Source: Bradyrhizobium diazoefficiens USDA 110 (GTDB taxonomy: Bacteria; Pseudomonadota; Alphaproteobacteria; Rhizobiales; Xanthobacteraceae). From it: a DNA stretch of 64,000 bases. Positions within the stretch are counted from its first letter, which is position 1; the number at the start of each line of letters is the position of its first letter. The translations under genes and the position numbers were made by a program. This document shows, one piece after another, positions 8,408 through 17,924 of this stretch. The DNA lies in NCBI RefSeq assembly GCF_000011365.1, contig NC_004463.1, positions 1,426,001 through 1,490,000 on the forward strand. Reading direction: 5' to 3'. Under the pieces are notes generated by a model that ran no database searches, was not told the DNA's origin, and saw nothing but the letters and a program-made list of their open reading frames with translations.

Positions 8408-10216
8408 CTAGGGGGATTTGGCTGCAGTCGCGATAGTCTCGGCCGCCGTCACGCTGGCCCGTGTATTGGCTCGTGACTGTTCCTGCACCATGAACTGGGC
8501 CCTGGCGAGCTCGGCAAAATGGCCGCCTTTGGCCACGAGTTCATCGAAAGTTCCGCTTTCGGTCACGCGCCCGTTCTCGAATACCAGGATCCGCGTGGCG
8601 TTGCGGATGGTGGCGAGGCGGTGGGCGATCACGAAGGTGGTGCGGCCCCTCATCACTTCGTCGAGAGCGGCGTTCACCTTGACCTCGGTAACGGCGTCGA
8701 GCGCACTGGTCGCCTCGTCCAGGATCAGGATCGGCGGGTCCTTCAGCAGCGCACGCGCGATCGACAGCCGCTGCCGTTCGCCGCCGGAGAGCATGCGGCC
8801 GCGCTCGCCGGCATTGGTCTCGAACCCGCCGCTGCGCTCGATGAATTCGAGCGCCTGTGCGCGCTCGGCCGCCTTGCGCATCTCGGCTTCGGTCGCATCC
8901 GGCTTGCCGACGCGCAAATTCTCCGCGATCGAGCGGTTGAACAAGAGCGCTTCCTGGAACACGACGCCGATGTTTCGCCGCAGCGAGGTCAGCGTGACGC
9001 CGCGCACGTCCATGCCGTCGATCCTGATGAAGCCGGATTGCGGATCGAAGGCGCGATGCAACAGCGCAATCGCGGTGGACTTGCCGGCGCCGGTCGGGCC
9101 GACCAGCGCGACGGTCTGCCCGGGCAGCGCGGTGAAGGAGAGGTCCTCGACCGCCGGCCGCTTGCCGTCATAGGAGAAGGTGACGTCGTTGAACTCGACG
9201 AGGCCGGACAGGCGTCCGGCATCGATCGCGTCGGGACGGTCGTGGACCGCCGGCACGGCATCGAGCACGTTGAAGAATTCGCGCAGGCGCGGCGCTTCCA
9301 TGAACACGTTGTTGATGAAGCTCACGACCTGCTCGAGCTTCTGGATCAGCAGCGTCGCAAAACTCACGAACATCACGATCTCGCCGACCGAGGTCAGCCC
9401 CTGGTCGTGCAGGGCGATGCCGAGCGTGAAGATCGCGAGCACAGTGATGGTGGTGGAGGCGCGCGTGATGACGGTGACGAGCGCCCACCAGGACAACACC
9501 GGCATCTGGGCTTCGAGCAATTGATTGGCGACCGAGCGCAGCCCCTGCACCTCGGATTCGACGCGCACGAAGCTCTGCACCAGCGCGACGTTGCCGAGCG
9601 CGTCGGAGGCCCGCGCGGAGAGCTCGCTGTAGTGCTCCTCGACCGCCATCTGCATGCCGAAGGTCCGGCGCACGACGAAAGTCGTCAGCGCCGTGAAGAC
9701 GATGCAGAGCACGAACAGCAGGATCGCGAGCCGCCAGTTCAGATAGAGCGACAGCGGCAGCAGCACCACGACCGAGAGGATTGCGGCAAAGTGCTCGCGG
9801 AAGAAGCCGAGCCACAGCCGCCACAACGCGTCGGTGCCGTTGAGCATCACCTTCATCAGCCGGCCCGAATGGGTGCCGGAGTGGAAGGTCAGCGGCAGTT
9901 GCAGAATGTGCTCGAAATAGTCGGTCAGCACCGCCTGGCGCTGGCGGTGAGACAGCCGGTCGGCTTGCAGCGCAACGAGCGCGCTGCATGCGATGGTGAA
10001 CAGCCCGAACGCGACCCAGGCAGCCAGGAAGGGCCATGCCGAGCTCGAACCGGCGACCGACTTGCCGGAGAGCACGTCGACGATGCGGCCGAACAGGACG
10101 GGCTCGGCGAATTGCGAGGCGGCGAGCAGGAGATTGGCAAACGCCAGCAGCCAGCCCAGCCGCGCCTCCTTGCCGAGCAGCTCGAGAACGCGGGTGTAAA
10201 GGCTGAAAATGGACAT
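8408..10216 (-). CDS. ndvA: ABC exporter with fused permease and ATPase, NdvA-like cyclic glucan exporter
   Basis: The 602-residue half-transporter has an N-terminal six-helix export domain and a C-terminal ATPase. It shows Walker A (GPTGAGKST), Q-loop, signature LSGGERQR, Walker B ([12 protein letters not shown]) and switch His (IAHRL). The opening [14 protein letters not shown] and the [15 protein letters not shown] segment match rhizobial NdvA, which exports cyclic beta-1,2-glucans to the periplasm. MsbA-type lipid flippases are the main alternative. The ATG at 10216 is used, as the TTG 12 bases upstream lacks a ribosome site. No ndvB-like synthase is adjacent. Confidence 0.82.
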   Translation of the reverse strand: MSIFSLYTRVLELLGKEARLGWLLAFANLLLAASQFAEPVLFGRIVDVLSGKSVAGSSSAWPFLAAWVAFGLFTIACSALVALQADRLSHRQRQAVLTDYFEHILQLPLTFHSGTHSGRLMKVMLNGTDALWRLWLGFFREHFAAILSVVVLLPLSLYLNWRLAILLFVLCIVFTALTTFVVRRTFGMQMAVEEHYSELSARASDALGNVALVQSFVRVESEVQGLRSVANQLLEAQMPVLSWWALVTVITRASTTITVLAIFTLGIALHDQGLTSVGEIVMFVSFATLLIQKLEQVVSFINNVFMEAPRLREFFNVLDAVPAVHDRPDAIDAGRLSGLVEFNDVTFSYDGKRPAVEDLSFTALPGQTVALVGPTGAGKSTAIALLHRAFDPQSGFIRIDGMDVRGVTLTSLRRNIGVVFQEALLFNRSIAENLRVGKPDATEAEMRKAAERAQALEFIERSGGFETNAGERGRMLSGGERQRLSIARALLKDPPILILDEATSALDAVTEVKVNAALDEVMRGRTTFVIAHRLATIRNATRILVFENGRVTESGTFDELVAKGGHFAELARAQFMVQEQSRANTRASVTAAETIATAAKSP

Positions 10217-10301
10217 GCGGACCGGCAACTCGGGCGGATAACGGGGCCCGTATTCTAAGCAGGGATCGCCCGCGAGATACAGCGGAAGCTAGCGGTTTTG
10301 C

Positions 10302-11351
10302 TCAATTGATCAGCCGCCCTGCGACCGGCGGCAGGAACCGGTCGTCGAAGATGTCGCCCGCGGACGGTCGCTTGCGGAATTTGAAGTCCTGGGCGATCTG
10401 GTCGATCGAGCGGTCCAGCCGCGCCGGGTCGATGCCGCCGAGGCCGTTGCGCTTGACCTCGTCGGTCAGGATGTTGTCGACGAGCACGGTGCGCAGGCGC
10501 TCCAGTTCGAGGTCGCGGTCGCCGTCGTCGATACGGCTCGCGGCCTCGTCCGCCGCACGGGCGGGCTCTTTGACGGTCGCGTTGATACCGGCGATCAAGG
10601 CGCGGACAAATCCCCTCACGGCGTCCGGCTTCGCCGCGGCGAAAGCGGGGTTGGCCACCACGGCAAAGCCATAGGCTTCGCAGCCATAGTCGGCGTAGCG
10701 CAGCACCACGAGATCGTCGCCGGGCACGCCGCGGTCGCGCAGGTTCACCGCCGAGAGATAGCTGAAGCCGGCGACGGCATCGACTTGCCCCGCGGACAGG
10801 ATCGGCTCGCGCACCGCCACGCTCATCTTGTGGAATTTGATGCGCGACACGTTGATGCCGTTCTGCTGCGCCAGCGCCGGCCACAGCCGCATCGACAGAT
10901 CGCTGTCGGCGACGCCGACGGTCTTGCCGTCGAGATCGGGCAACAGGTGGATGCCGCGGCTCCTGCGCGCGACGATCGCGTAGGGCGCGCGGTTGAACAG
11001 CACGAACACCGCCTTGAGCGGCGCCGCCTCGTCCTTGTCGCGAAAGCGGATCAGCTCGTTGATGTCGACGAGCGCGAGCTCGCTGTCGCCCTTGGCGACG
11101 CGCGCGAGCGTCTCCGGGGACCCGGGCGCGGTGTTGAAGGAGACGTTGAGGCGCTCGGCGCCGAATTTGCCGTCCTTCGCGGCAAGGAAGAACGGCGCCA
11201 TGCTCGCATCGATCGGGCGGTCGAAGGTGAAGTGGATCGCGACGGAGGGCACGGCGGTCTCGGCCGCGGTGACGTCGCGTGCGGTCAGTGTCGCAAGCGA
11301 GATCGAGAGCGCCAGCAGGCAACGAGAAATGATCGTCTTGAATTCTGACAT
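10302..11351 (-). CDS. ABC transporter substrate-binding protein, NMT1/ThiY-like (SsuA family)
   Basis: The 349-residue periplasmic binding protein has a Sec signal peptide (CLLALSISLATLTARDVTAAE) followed by an NMT1-like fold. Typical elements are APFFLAAKDGKFGAERLNVS, GSPETLARVAKGDSELALVDIN and DLDGKTVGVADSD. Such proteins bind thiamine precursors, sulfonates, nitrate or similar small ligands; the ligand cannot be read from sequence. No permease or ATPase gene of this class is adjacent, so it either partners with a distant system or is an orphan. The start at 11351 is chosen for the signal peptide. Confidence 0.8.
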   Translation of the reverse strand: MSEFKTIISRCLLALSISLATLTARDVTAAETAVPSVAIHFTFDRPIDASMAPFFLAAKDGKFGAERLNVSFNTAPGSPETLARVAKGDSELALVDINELIRFRDKDEAAPLKAVFVLFNRAPYAIVARRSRGIHLLPDLDGKTVGVADSDLSMRLWPALAQQNGINVSRIKFHKMSVAVREPILSAGQVDAVAGFSYLSAVNLRDRGVPGDDLVVLRYADYGCEAYGFAVVANPAFAAAKPDAVRGFVRALIAGINATVKEPARAADEAASRIDDGDRDLELERLRTVLVDNILTDEVKRNGLGGIDPARLDRSIDQIAQDFKFRKRPSAGDIFDDRFLPPVAGRLIN

Positions 11352-11580
11352 CAGTTGCGCCGGTCCCGCATTGTTGTGGTTTCGTGACGCTCGCAGCGCC
11401 GGCCGGCGACGAGCCTGCGCGCGCCAATATGAACGGCGGATGAGCGGTGGTTGCGTCACGATTACGCAACCCCGTTCAGCTTGTGTTGGGGTTCGGGAAC
11501 CCAACATGGGACGTGGGTGTTTGAAAGACATGAGCCTGTCTGCGCAGGCACCATTCGAGGTCCCAAGGAGGGTCCAGGAC

Positions 11581-11958
11581 ATGTTCGACCGATTTTCGAG
11601 ACTGGCCGGCCGCAAGGCCGTTCTCGCCACCGCTGCGGTGCTGGCGCTGACTGCGGTCGCTCCGACCGCCTCATACGCCGGCGGCCGTCACTGGCGTGGT
11701 GGTGGTGGCGCAGCGGCTGCCGCAGCCTTTGCCGGCATCGTCGGCACCGGCCTTGCCATCGCCGCGACCCGCAATGCCTATGCCTACGACAACGGGCCCT
11801 ATTATGGCGGTTATGGCGGTCCGGCCTATTACAGCGGCCCTGCCTATTACGGCGACGGCCCCTATTACGGTCCGGGCCCGAACTACCAGTATCAGCGCTA
11901 CGGCGGCACCGCCCCCTCCGAGCTCTGCGGCCAAGGCTATTACACCAACTGCTACTAG
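11581..11958 (+). CDS. Small secreted Tyr/Gly-rich protein
   Basis: The 125-residue product has a signal peptide (VLATAAVLALTAVAPTASYA) and a Gly/Ala-rich hydrophobic stretch. A tail of repeated YYG, PAYY and GPYY units follows, ending in CGQGYYTNCY with two cysteines. An AAGGAGG ribosome site lies just upstream. Similar short Tyr/Gly-rich exported proteins are common in Bradyrhizobiaceae and have no assigned function. The hydrophobic segment after the signal peptide could leave it membrane-anchored. A strong hairpin terminator at 12034-12073 ends the unit. Confidence 0.8.
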   Translation: MFDRFSRLAGRKAVLATAAVLALTAVAPTASYAGGRHWRGGGGAAAAAAFAGIVGTGLAIAATRNAYAYDNGPYYGGYGGPAYYSGPAYYGDGPYYGPGPNYQYQRYGGTAPSELCGQGYYTNCY

Positions 11959-12015
11959 CCTTGACGACGAGCCTTGAAGACCAGCCTTGAAGACCAGCCC
12001 TGGCGACCAGACCTT
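11955..12015 (+). repeat. Imperfect tandem repeat of about 13 bases
   Basis: Directly after the stop codon of the Tyr/Gly-rich gene, the unit AGCCTTGAAGACC occurs twice exactly. It is flanked by diverged versions (AGCCTTGACGACG, AGCCCTGGCGACC and AGACCTTGGCTACC), giving about five units. It is untranslated and precedes the terminator. Confidence 0.7.
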
Positions 12016-12033
12016 GGCTACCAAGGGTTGACC

Positions 12034-12073
12034 AAAACAGGCCGTCGCACTTGCCGCGCCGGCCTGTTTTTTG
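12034..12073 (+). terminator. Rho-independent terminator
   Basis: A perfect ten-base stem (AAAACAGGCC with GGCCTGTTTT) encloses a 17-base loop and is followed by more T. It ends the unit carrying the Tyr/Gly-rich secreted protein. The A tract on the left means it could also work in the opposite direction. Confidence 0.85.
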
Positions 12074-12129
12074 CTTTAATTGCCGGGCGTTAACGCGTTC
12101 GCCATTGGTTTAGAGTAGTTTTGAGTACC

Positions 12130-12534
12130 ATGAGTGATTCGCTTGAGCGGCTATATCTGGCTGTGCTCGCGGCCAGAGACCTTGATCCGGCAACATCGCG
12201 CACCGCCCGGCTGTTTCAGCGTGGCCCCTCCAAAATGGCGAAGAAACTGGCCGAAGAGGCCATTGAGGTCGTCATCGATGCCGTCAATGGCGACACCGAT
12301 GCCGTGGTCCGGGAAAGCGCCGACCTGCTCTACAATCTCACCGTGCTCTGGGCCTCGGCCGGCGTGCGCCCCGAGGACGTCTGGCGCGAGATGACGCGGC
12401 GGGAAGACATGCTCGGCATCGCCGAGAAACTGCCGAAGTCGGCGATGAAGCTGCCCAAAGTTGCGTCACCGCGCGTCGCTGCGAGGCGGCCAATTGTCGC
12501 GCTCGAGGGCCGTACGGCGCGCAAGCGCCACTAG
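12130..12534 (+). CDS. HisE-like phosphoribosyl-ATP diphosphatase (stand-alone paralogue)
   Basis: The 134-residue protein has the MazG-like all-alpha fold of HisE. Key segments are SRTARLFQRGPSKMAKKLAEEA, with the EExxE-type metal-binding EEAIEVV, and ESADLLYNLTVLWA. HisE hydrolyses PR-ATP in histidine synthesis, but that gene normally sits in the his operon; none of those genes is here. A basic tail of about 35 residues extends past the usual HisE end. It may be a paralogue with another nucleotide substrate. The ATG at 12130 is preferred to a TTG nine bases upstream. Confidence 0.78.
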   Translation: MSDSLERLYLAVLAARDLDPATSRTARLFQRGPSKMAKKLAEEAIEVVIDAVNGDTDAVVRESADLLYNLTVLWASAGVRPEDVWREMTRREDMLGIAEKLPKSAMKLPKVASPRVAARRPIVALEGRTARKRH

Positions 12535-12600
12535 AACCGTCATAATTCGCCTCAATCTCGGCATGGACAAATCCGTCCCATGGTGCTTCATCGCGGCGCC

Positions 12601-13182
12601 ATGCTGAAACGTATCTACGACTGGTGCATCGACGCCGCCCACAAGCCCTACGCGCTCTGGATCATGGGAGCCGTGGCTTTCGCCGAAAGCTCCTTCTTTC
12701 CGGTTCCGCCGGATGTGATGCTGATCCCGATGTCGCTGGCGCGCCCGCAGCGCGCCTGGGTCTACGCGGCGGTCTGCACCGCGACCTCGGTGCTCGGCGG
12801 CCTGCTGGGCTACGCCATCGGTGCGCTGCTGTTCGACTCGGTCGGCCACTGGCTGATCCAGGTCTATGGCCTCGGCGACAAGGTCGATGCCTTCCGCGCC
12901 TCCTATGCGGAGTGGGGTGCGGTGATCATCCTGCTCAAGGGGTTGACGCCGATCCCCTACAAGCTCGTCACCATCACCTCGGGCTTTGCCGGCTACAATA
13001 TCGGCCTGTTCGTCCTGTGCTCGATCGTCGCGCGCGGCGGACGCTTCTTCATCGCCGCGATCCTGCTCAACCGCTATGGCGACTGGATCCGGGTTCGGAT
13101 CGAGAAGCATCTCGGTCTGTGGGTCGCGCTCGGTGCCGCCGTGCTGGTGCTCGGCTTCGTGGTGGCGGTCAAGCTGATCTAG
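12601..13182 (+). CDS. YqaA/DedA family inner-membrane protein (SNARE-associated domain)
   Basis: The 193-residue integral membrane protein carries the DedA/VTT-type core. It has FAESSFFPVPPDVMLIPM near the N terminus and KGLTPIPYKLVTITSGFAGY about 90 residues later, which form the paired re-entrant helices of the family. A C-terminal hydrophobic helix (VALGAAVLVLGFVVAVKLI) completes it. Relatives act in lipid-carrier transport and membrane homeostasis. The start at 12601 (MLKRIYDW) matches the usual family N terminus; a longer start at 12580 is possible. The gene ends at the first base of a family B repeat. Confidence 0.87.
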   Translation: MLKRIYDWCIDAAHKPYALWIMGAVAFAESSFFPVPPDVMLIPMSLARPQRAWVYAAVCTATSVLGGLLGYAIGALLFDSVGHWLIQVYGLGDKVDAFRASYAEWGAVIILLKGLTPIPYKLVTITSGFAGYNIGLFVLCSIVARGGRFFIAAILLNRYGDWIRVRIEKHLGLWVALGAAVLVLGFVVAVKLI

Positions 13183-13251
13183 AGCATGATCCGGACCCGA
13201 AGGGCCGCGTCAGCGCAAAGCGTGAAGCGGTTTTGCGGATAGATCATGCTC
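13182..13251. repeat. Dispersed palindromic element, family B, copy 1
   Basis: The element runs from GAGCATGATCCGGA to AGATCATGCTC, with AGCGGTTTT in its right half. The ends are inverted copies of each other. Related copies lie at 33566 and 60771 and a partial one at 21838. It begins at the last base of the yqaA stop codon. Confidence 0.8.
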
Positions 13252-13310
13252 GACGGATAACGCATCCGCAGCGCTTTGCCGCTGCGCCGGCTTCGGCTAC
13301 GGTTGCCGTC

Positions 13311-13841
13311 ATGATGGTTCGATCCGGCAATCCGGCCGTGCGGCTTGGGACGCTGACGTCAGCAGTGCTGCTGCTCCTGCTGGGTGCGGGCGGGACCGGA
13401 TGGCCGCAATCCGCGCCGCCGGCGCTCGGCTTGCAGGAGCAGGGGCCGCAGGCTGCTCCGCCGCCATCGACGCCTGCCCCGCCGGCGGGCGGGGAAAATC
13501 CCGGGCTGATCAACGAAATGGGCAAGCTGTTCGACAAGCTGCCCTCGATCCTGCCGCCGATCAAAAGTCCGAGCGAGACCATGAATGACCTGTCGCGGCT
13601 GGCCACGCCCTCGACCATGGTCTCGGGGCGCGTGGCCTGTCCGGTCTCGTCGAACGGCGCGCCGGATTGCAAGCAGGCCGCCGACCAGCTCTGCCAGGGC
13701 AAGGGCTACAAGCAAGGCAAGAGCCTCAACGCCGACTCCGCCGAGAAATGCTCGGCCAAGGTTCTCATCCCGGGCAGGCAACGCAAACCGGACGACTGCC
13801 GTACCGATACTTTCGTGACCAGCGCGCTGTGCCAGAACTGA
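13311..13841 (+). CDS. Hypothetical secreted protein, Pro-rich with C-terminal cysteines
   Basis: The 176-residue product has an N-terminal hydrophobic signal (LTSAVLLLLLGAGGTGWPQ), a Pro/Ala-rich linker, and a C-terminal domain of about 75 residues. Five cysteines lie in that domain, in VACPV, PDCKQAADQLCQGKGY, EKCSAK and DDCRT, with a sixth at the C terminus. This suggests a small disulfide-bonded periplasmic domain. No family name was recognised. Tandem ATG codons at 13311 and 13314 are both plausible starts. It precedes aspartase by 36 bases but is unlikely to share its function. Confidence 0.75.
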   Translation: MMVRSGNPAVRLGTLTSAVLLLLLGAGGTGWPQSAPPALGLQEQGPQAAPPPSTPAPPAGGENPGLINEMGKLFDKLPSILPPIKSPSETMNDLSRLATPSTMVSGRVACPVSSNGAPDCKQAADQLCQGKGYKQGKSLNADSAEKCSAKVLIPGRQRKPDDCRTDTFVTSALCQN

Positions 13842-13877
13842 CGTGACGACGCCGCGCGCGAGCAACCAGGAGCGCCC

Positions 13878-15278
<1,401 letters not shown>

Positions 15279-15287
15279 TGTCTCATG

Positions 15288-15389
15288 GTCATTCCGGGGC
15301 GCGCGAAGCGCGAACCCGGAATCCATTTAGCCGTCCGCGCTGAGGCCCGATGGATTCCGGGCTCGCGCTGCGCGTCGCCCCGGAATGAC
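15288..15389. repeat. Dispersed palindromic element, family A, copy 2
   Basis: Ends GTCATTCCGGGGC and GCCCCGGAATGAC are inverted copies. Inside, GGAATCCAT and ATGGATTCC form a second nested palindrome, also present in the copies at 22847 and 58848. It lies ten bases after the aspartase stop and may double as a transcript-end hairpin. Confidence 0.88.
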
Positions 15390-15454
15390 GGAAGCGGAAT
15401 TCCGCGGCTTGGAATTGCGGTAACGGCATCTTCCGCGGCGGCAAAACGCAATAC

Positions 15455-15484
15455 TTGACAGTGGAAAGATTGCCTTGTTGGTAT
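15455..15484 (+). promoter_or_regulatory. Candidate housekeeping promoter for the first NMO gene
   Basis: A perfect TTGACA (15455-15460) is followed after 17-18 bases by TTGGTAT, an acceptable alphaproteobacterial -10. This lies about 45 bases before the ATG at 15529, with no gene in between. Confidence 0.45.
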
Positions 15485-15528
15485 GGCTCCCAACTTCGAT
15501 TTGACCGCCAATAGAGGATCGTTTCGCG

Positions 15529-16497
15529 ATGTCCATGCCTGCCTTGTTCAAAGGGCGCCTGTCGATCCCCGTGATCGGCTCGCCGCTCTTCATCATCTCG
15601 GTGCCCGATCTCGTGATCGCGCAGTGCAAGGCGGGTGTCGTCGGCTCGTTTCCGGCGCTGAACGCGCGGCCGCCCGAGCTGCTCGACGAATGGCTGGCGC
15701 GGATCACCGAAGAGCTCGCGGCCTATGATCGCGCGCATCCCGACAGGCCGTCGGCGCCGTTCGCGGTCAACCAGATCGTGCACAAGTCGAACAACCGGCT
15801 CGATCACGACATGCAGCTCTGCGCCAAGTACAAGGTGCCGATGATCATCTCCTCGCTCGGTGCGCGCGAGGAACTGAACCAAGCCGTGCACGGCTGGGGC
15901 GGCATCGTCTTCCACGACGTGATCAACCAGAAATTCGCGCACAAGGCGATCGAGAAGGGCGCCGACGGCCTGATCCTGGTCGCGGCCGGCGCCGGCGGCC
16001 ACGCCGGCGTGATCTCGCCGCTTGCCTTCGTGGCGGAAACGCGAAAGTGGTTCGACGGCCCGATCGCGCTGTCGGGCGCAATCGGCAACGGCAAGGCGAT
16101 CCGCGCCGCGCGCATCCTCGGCGCCGACTTCGCCTATATCGGCTCGGCCTTCATTGCGACCAAGGAAGCCAACGCTGTCGAGAAGTACAAGGAGATGATC
16201 GCGGGGTCGACGGCCGACGACATCGTCTATTCCAACCTCTTCACCGGCGTGCACGGCAATTATCTGAAGCCCTCGATCCTCGCCGCCGGCATGGATCCGG
16301 AGAACCTGCCGACGTCCGATCCGTCCAAGATGAACTTCGGCACCGACGCCTCCGGCGAGCGCGCCAAGCCAAAGGCCTGGAAGGAGATCTGGGGCTCGGG
16401 CCAGGGCATCGGCAGCGTCGACCAGGTTCTGCCTGCCGCCGAGCTGATCGCGCGCTTCAAGAAGGAATACGACGAGGCGATCGATCCGCCGTTGTGA
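15529..16497 (+). CDS. Nitronate monooxygenase family flavoprotein (paralogue 1)
   Basis: The 322-residue TIM-barrel FMN protein belongs to the 2-nitropropane dioxygenase/NMO family, which oxidises nitronates or in some members acts as an NADH:quinone reductase. The motif AAGAGGHAG at about residues 146-154 carries the His used as catalytic base in studied members. FMN phosphate-binding elements follow in ALSGAIGNGKAIRAARILGADFAYIGSAF. The start follows AGAGGA. Paralogue 2 at 19596 has Gln at the same position. Both flank acyl-CoA enzymes, which suggests a role in lipid or CoA-ester metabolism, but this is inference. Confidence 0.88.
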   Translation: MSMPALFKGRLSIPVIGSPLFIISVPDLVIAQCKAGVVGSFPALNARPPELLDEWLARITEELAAYDRAHPDRPSAPFAVNQIVHKSNNRLDHDMQLCAKYKVPMIISSLGAREELNQAVHGWGGIVFHDVINQKFAHKAIEKGADGLILVAAGAGGHAGVISPLAFVAETRKWFDGPIALSGAIGNGKAIRAARILGADFAYIGSAFIATKEANAVEKYKEMIAGSTADDIVYSNLFTGVHGNYLKPSILAAGMDPENLPTSDPSKMNFGTDASGERAKPKAWKEIWGSGQGIGSVDQVLPAAELIARFKKEYDEAIDPPL

Positions 16498-16538
16498 ACG
16501 GCGGCTATTGCGTATTGCAGCGCGCGTATCTTTCCTCC

Positions 16539-16681
16539 GTCGTCCTGGACAAGCGCAGCGGAGCGGAGCGCAGATCCAGGACCCATTACCCCAGGGAGTA
16601 GTTTGGCGAAGACTCGGAGTTGAGAGTTGCGCGCCACAACTTCTCCCTGGGGTAATGGGTCCTGGCTTTCGCCAGGACGAC
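16539..16681. repeat. Large palindromic element, family C
   Basis: The outer ends are GTCGTCCTGG and CCAGGACGAC. Inside, a perfect 22-base inverted repeat pairs 16576-16597 with 16644-16665, around a central segment of about 46 bases. As RNA it would form a long hairpin between NMO paralogue 1 and the thioesterase gene. No second copy was seen in this window. Confidence 0.85.
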
Positions 16682-16727
16682 ACTGTCATTGGAACTCCGA
16701 GCGTCTCAGGCAACAGAGATCTGCACC

Positions 16728-17501
16728 ATGCCCCCGATCTACCGTGTCGACGGCAACAGTGTCGTCACCAGCCCTGACGCTGCGGGTCCGTGGGACCGGC
16801 GCATGCAGCATGGCTCGGCGCCGGCATCGCTGGTGACGTGGGCGGCGGAGCGTATTCCGACGCCTGTTACGATGGACATCGCGCGCGTCACCATCGATCT
16901 GATGCGCCCGGTGCCGGTGGCGCCGCTCACGATCAAGACCGAGGTCTTGCGCGAGGGCCGCAAGATTCAGCTCTGCGAAATCAAGCTGCTCGCCGACGGC
17001 GTGCAGGTCGTGGGCGCCACAGTGCTGAAGATCAGGCGGCAGGCGCAGGCGCTGCCGGATGACGTCAAGGAAGTCCCGCTCGCGCTGCCGTCACCGGAGG
17101 ATTCGCTGGTCGAGGACGGTCATGCCGCCACCAGCCCGTTCGTGCGCTCGGTCTCGATGCGCGCCGCGCGCGGCCGCTTCGGCCAGGCCGGTGCGGGCGC
17201 GATCTGGTTTCGCGTCGACCATCCCCTGATCGAGGGCGAAGCGATCTCGCAGGCCATGCGCGCCGTGGTCGCCGCCGACTTTTCCAACGGCACCGCCTCG
17301 ACGCTCGACTTCCGCGCCTGGACCTACATCAACGCGGACCTCACCGTGAGCCTTGCGCGCCAACCGGTCGGCGAGTGGATCCTGCTCGACGGCGACTCCT
17401 GGATCGGCCCTGATGGCGCAGGACTCGCCATGTCGCGGCTGGCGGATCGGCAGGGCTATTTCGGTCGCGCGGTGCAGAGTTTGGTGATCGAGAAGCGGTG
17501 A
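16728..17501 (+). CDS. Acyl-CoA thioesterase-like protein (double hot-dog, thioesterase family)
   Basis: The 257-residue protein resembles TesB-like double hot-dog thioesterases. The first half has the MQHGSAPASLVTWAAER and DLMRPVPVAPLTIKTEVLREGRK segments typical of the N-terminal domain. The second half (IWFRVDHPLIEGEAIS, TYINADLTVSL and GEWILLDGDSWIGPDGAGLA) is the acyl-CoA thioesterase C-terminal domain. It probably hydrolyses acyl-CoA esters in the cytosol. The start at 16728 precedes MPPIYRVDG; the upstream extension overlaps the family C repeat and is rejected. Confidence 0.82.
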   Translation: MPPIYRVDGNSVVTSPDAAGPWDRRMQHGSAPASLVTWAAERIPTPVTMDIARVTIDLMRPVPVAPLTIKTEVLREGRKIQLCEIKLLADGVQVVGATVLKIRRQAQALPDDVKEVPLALPSPEDSLVEDGHAATSPFVRSVSMRAARGRFGQAGAGAIWFRVDHPLIEGEAISQAMRAVVAADFSNGTASTLDFRAWTYINADLTVSLARQPVGEWILLDGDSWIGPDGAGLAMSRLADRQGYFGRAVQSLVIEKR

Positions 17502-17635
17502 GCGTGACGGCAAGCGCCGTGATCGCTCCTTGAGCCGAAGGAACGGCAGACTTCCGCCGCCGCGGAAGGGATGCCCTGGTCGCGAGCCTCTTCTCTTGTC
17601 CGGAGGTCTCTGTTCGACGCCAGCGTCCTGCCTGT

Positions 17636-17734
17636 TCAACTGCCGTAGACGATCTTGATCTCCCACAGCAGGACAACAATAGCCGTGATCAACGTGATCG
17701 CGGCCAACGCACTTTCCAAGGAAGCGACTCTCAT
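17636..17734 (-). CDS. Candidate 32-residue single-pass membrane peptide
   Basis: A short minus-strand frame starts with ATG at 17734, preceded by GGAAGCGGAG with six bases spacing. It encodes MRVASLESALAAITLITA and then a continuing hydrophobic run to WEIKIVYGS. The pattern (short polar N terminus, about 17 hydrophobic residues, Trp-Glu-Ile-Lys boundary) is typical of small membrane proteins. It lies in a 420-base gap otherwise empty of genes. Evidence is the ribosome site and composition only; chance is possible. Confidence 0.4.
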   Translation of the reverse strand: MRVASLESALAAITLITAIVVLLWEIKIVYGS

Positions 17735-17924
17735 TTGATACTCCGCTTCCCAGCCCCATCAGCGGTCTAGTTGATTCGTTGATTCGCCCGCAATCGCGCG
17801 GACGGCGTGCCTGAAAAGTCCCTTCCGCGCTGTTGTTCGCCGGTCACAGCGACACCGTAAAATCCCGGGGTCGGGCGCGGGGGCCTGCACGGTGCCGCCT
17901 GCCACAAGTTGCAGATCGAGACGA

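Noticed and set aside
12624..13310. Fusion of a 200-residue frame to the secreted hypothetical at 13311
   Set aside because: The upstream part is an out-of-frame reading of yqaA, and crosses a palindromic repeat before the true signal peptide begins.
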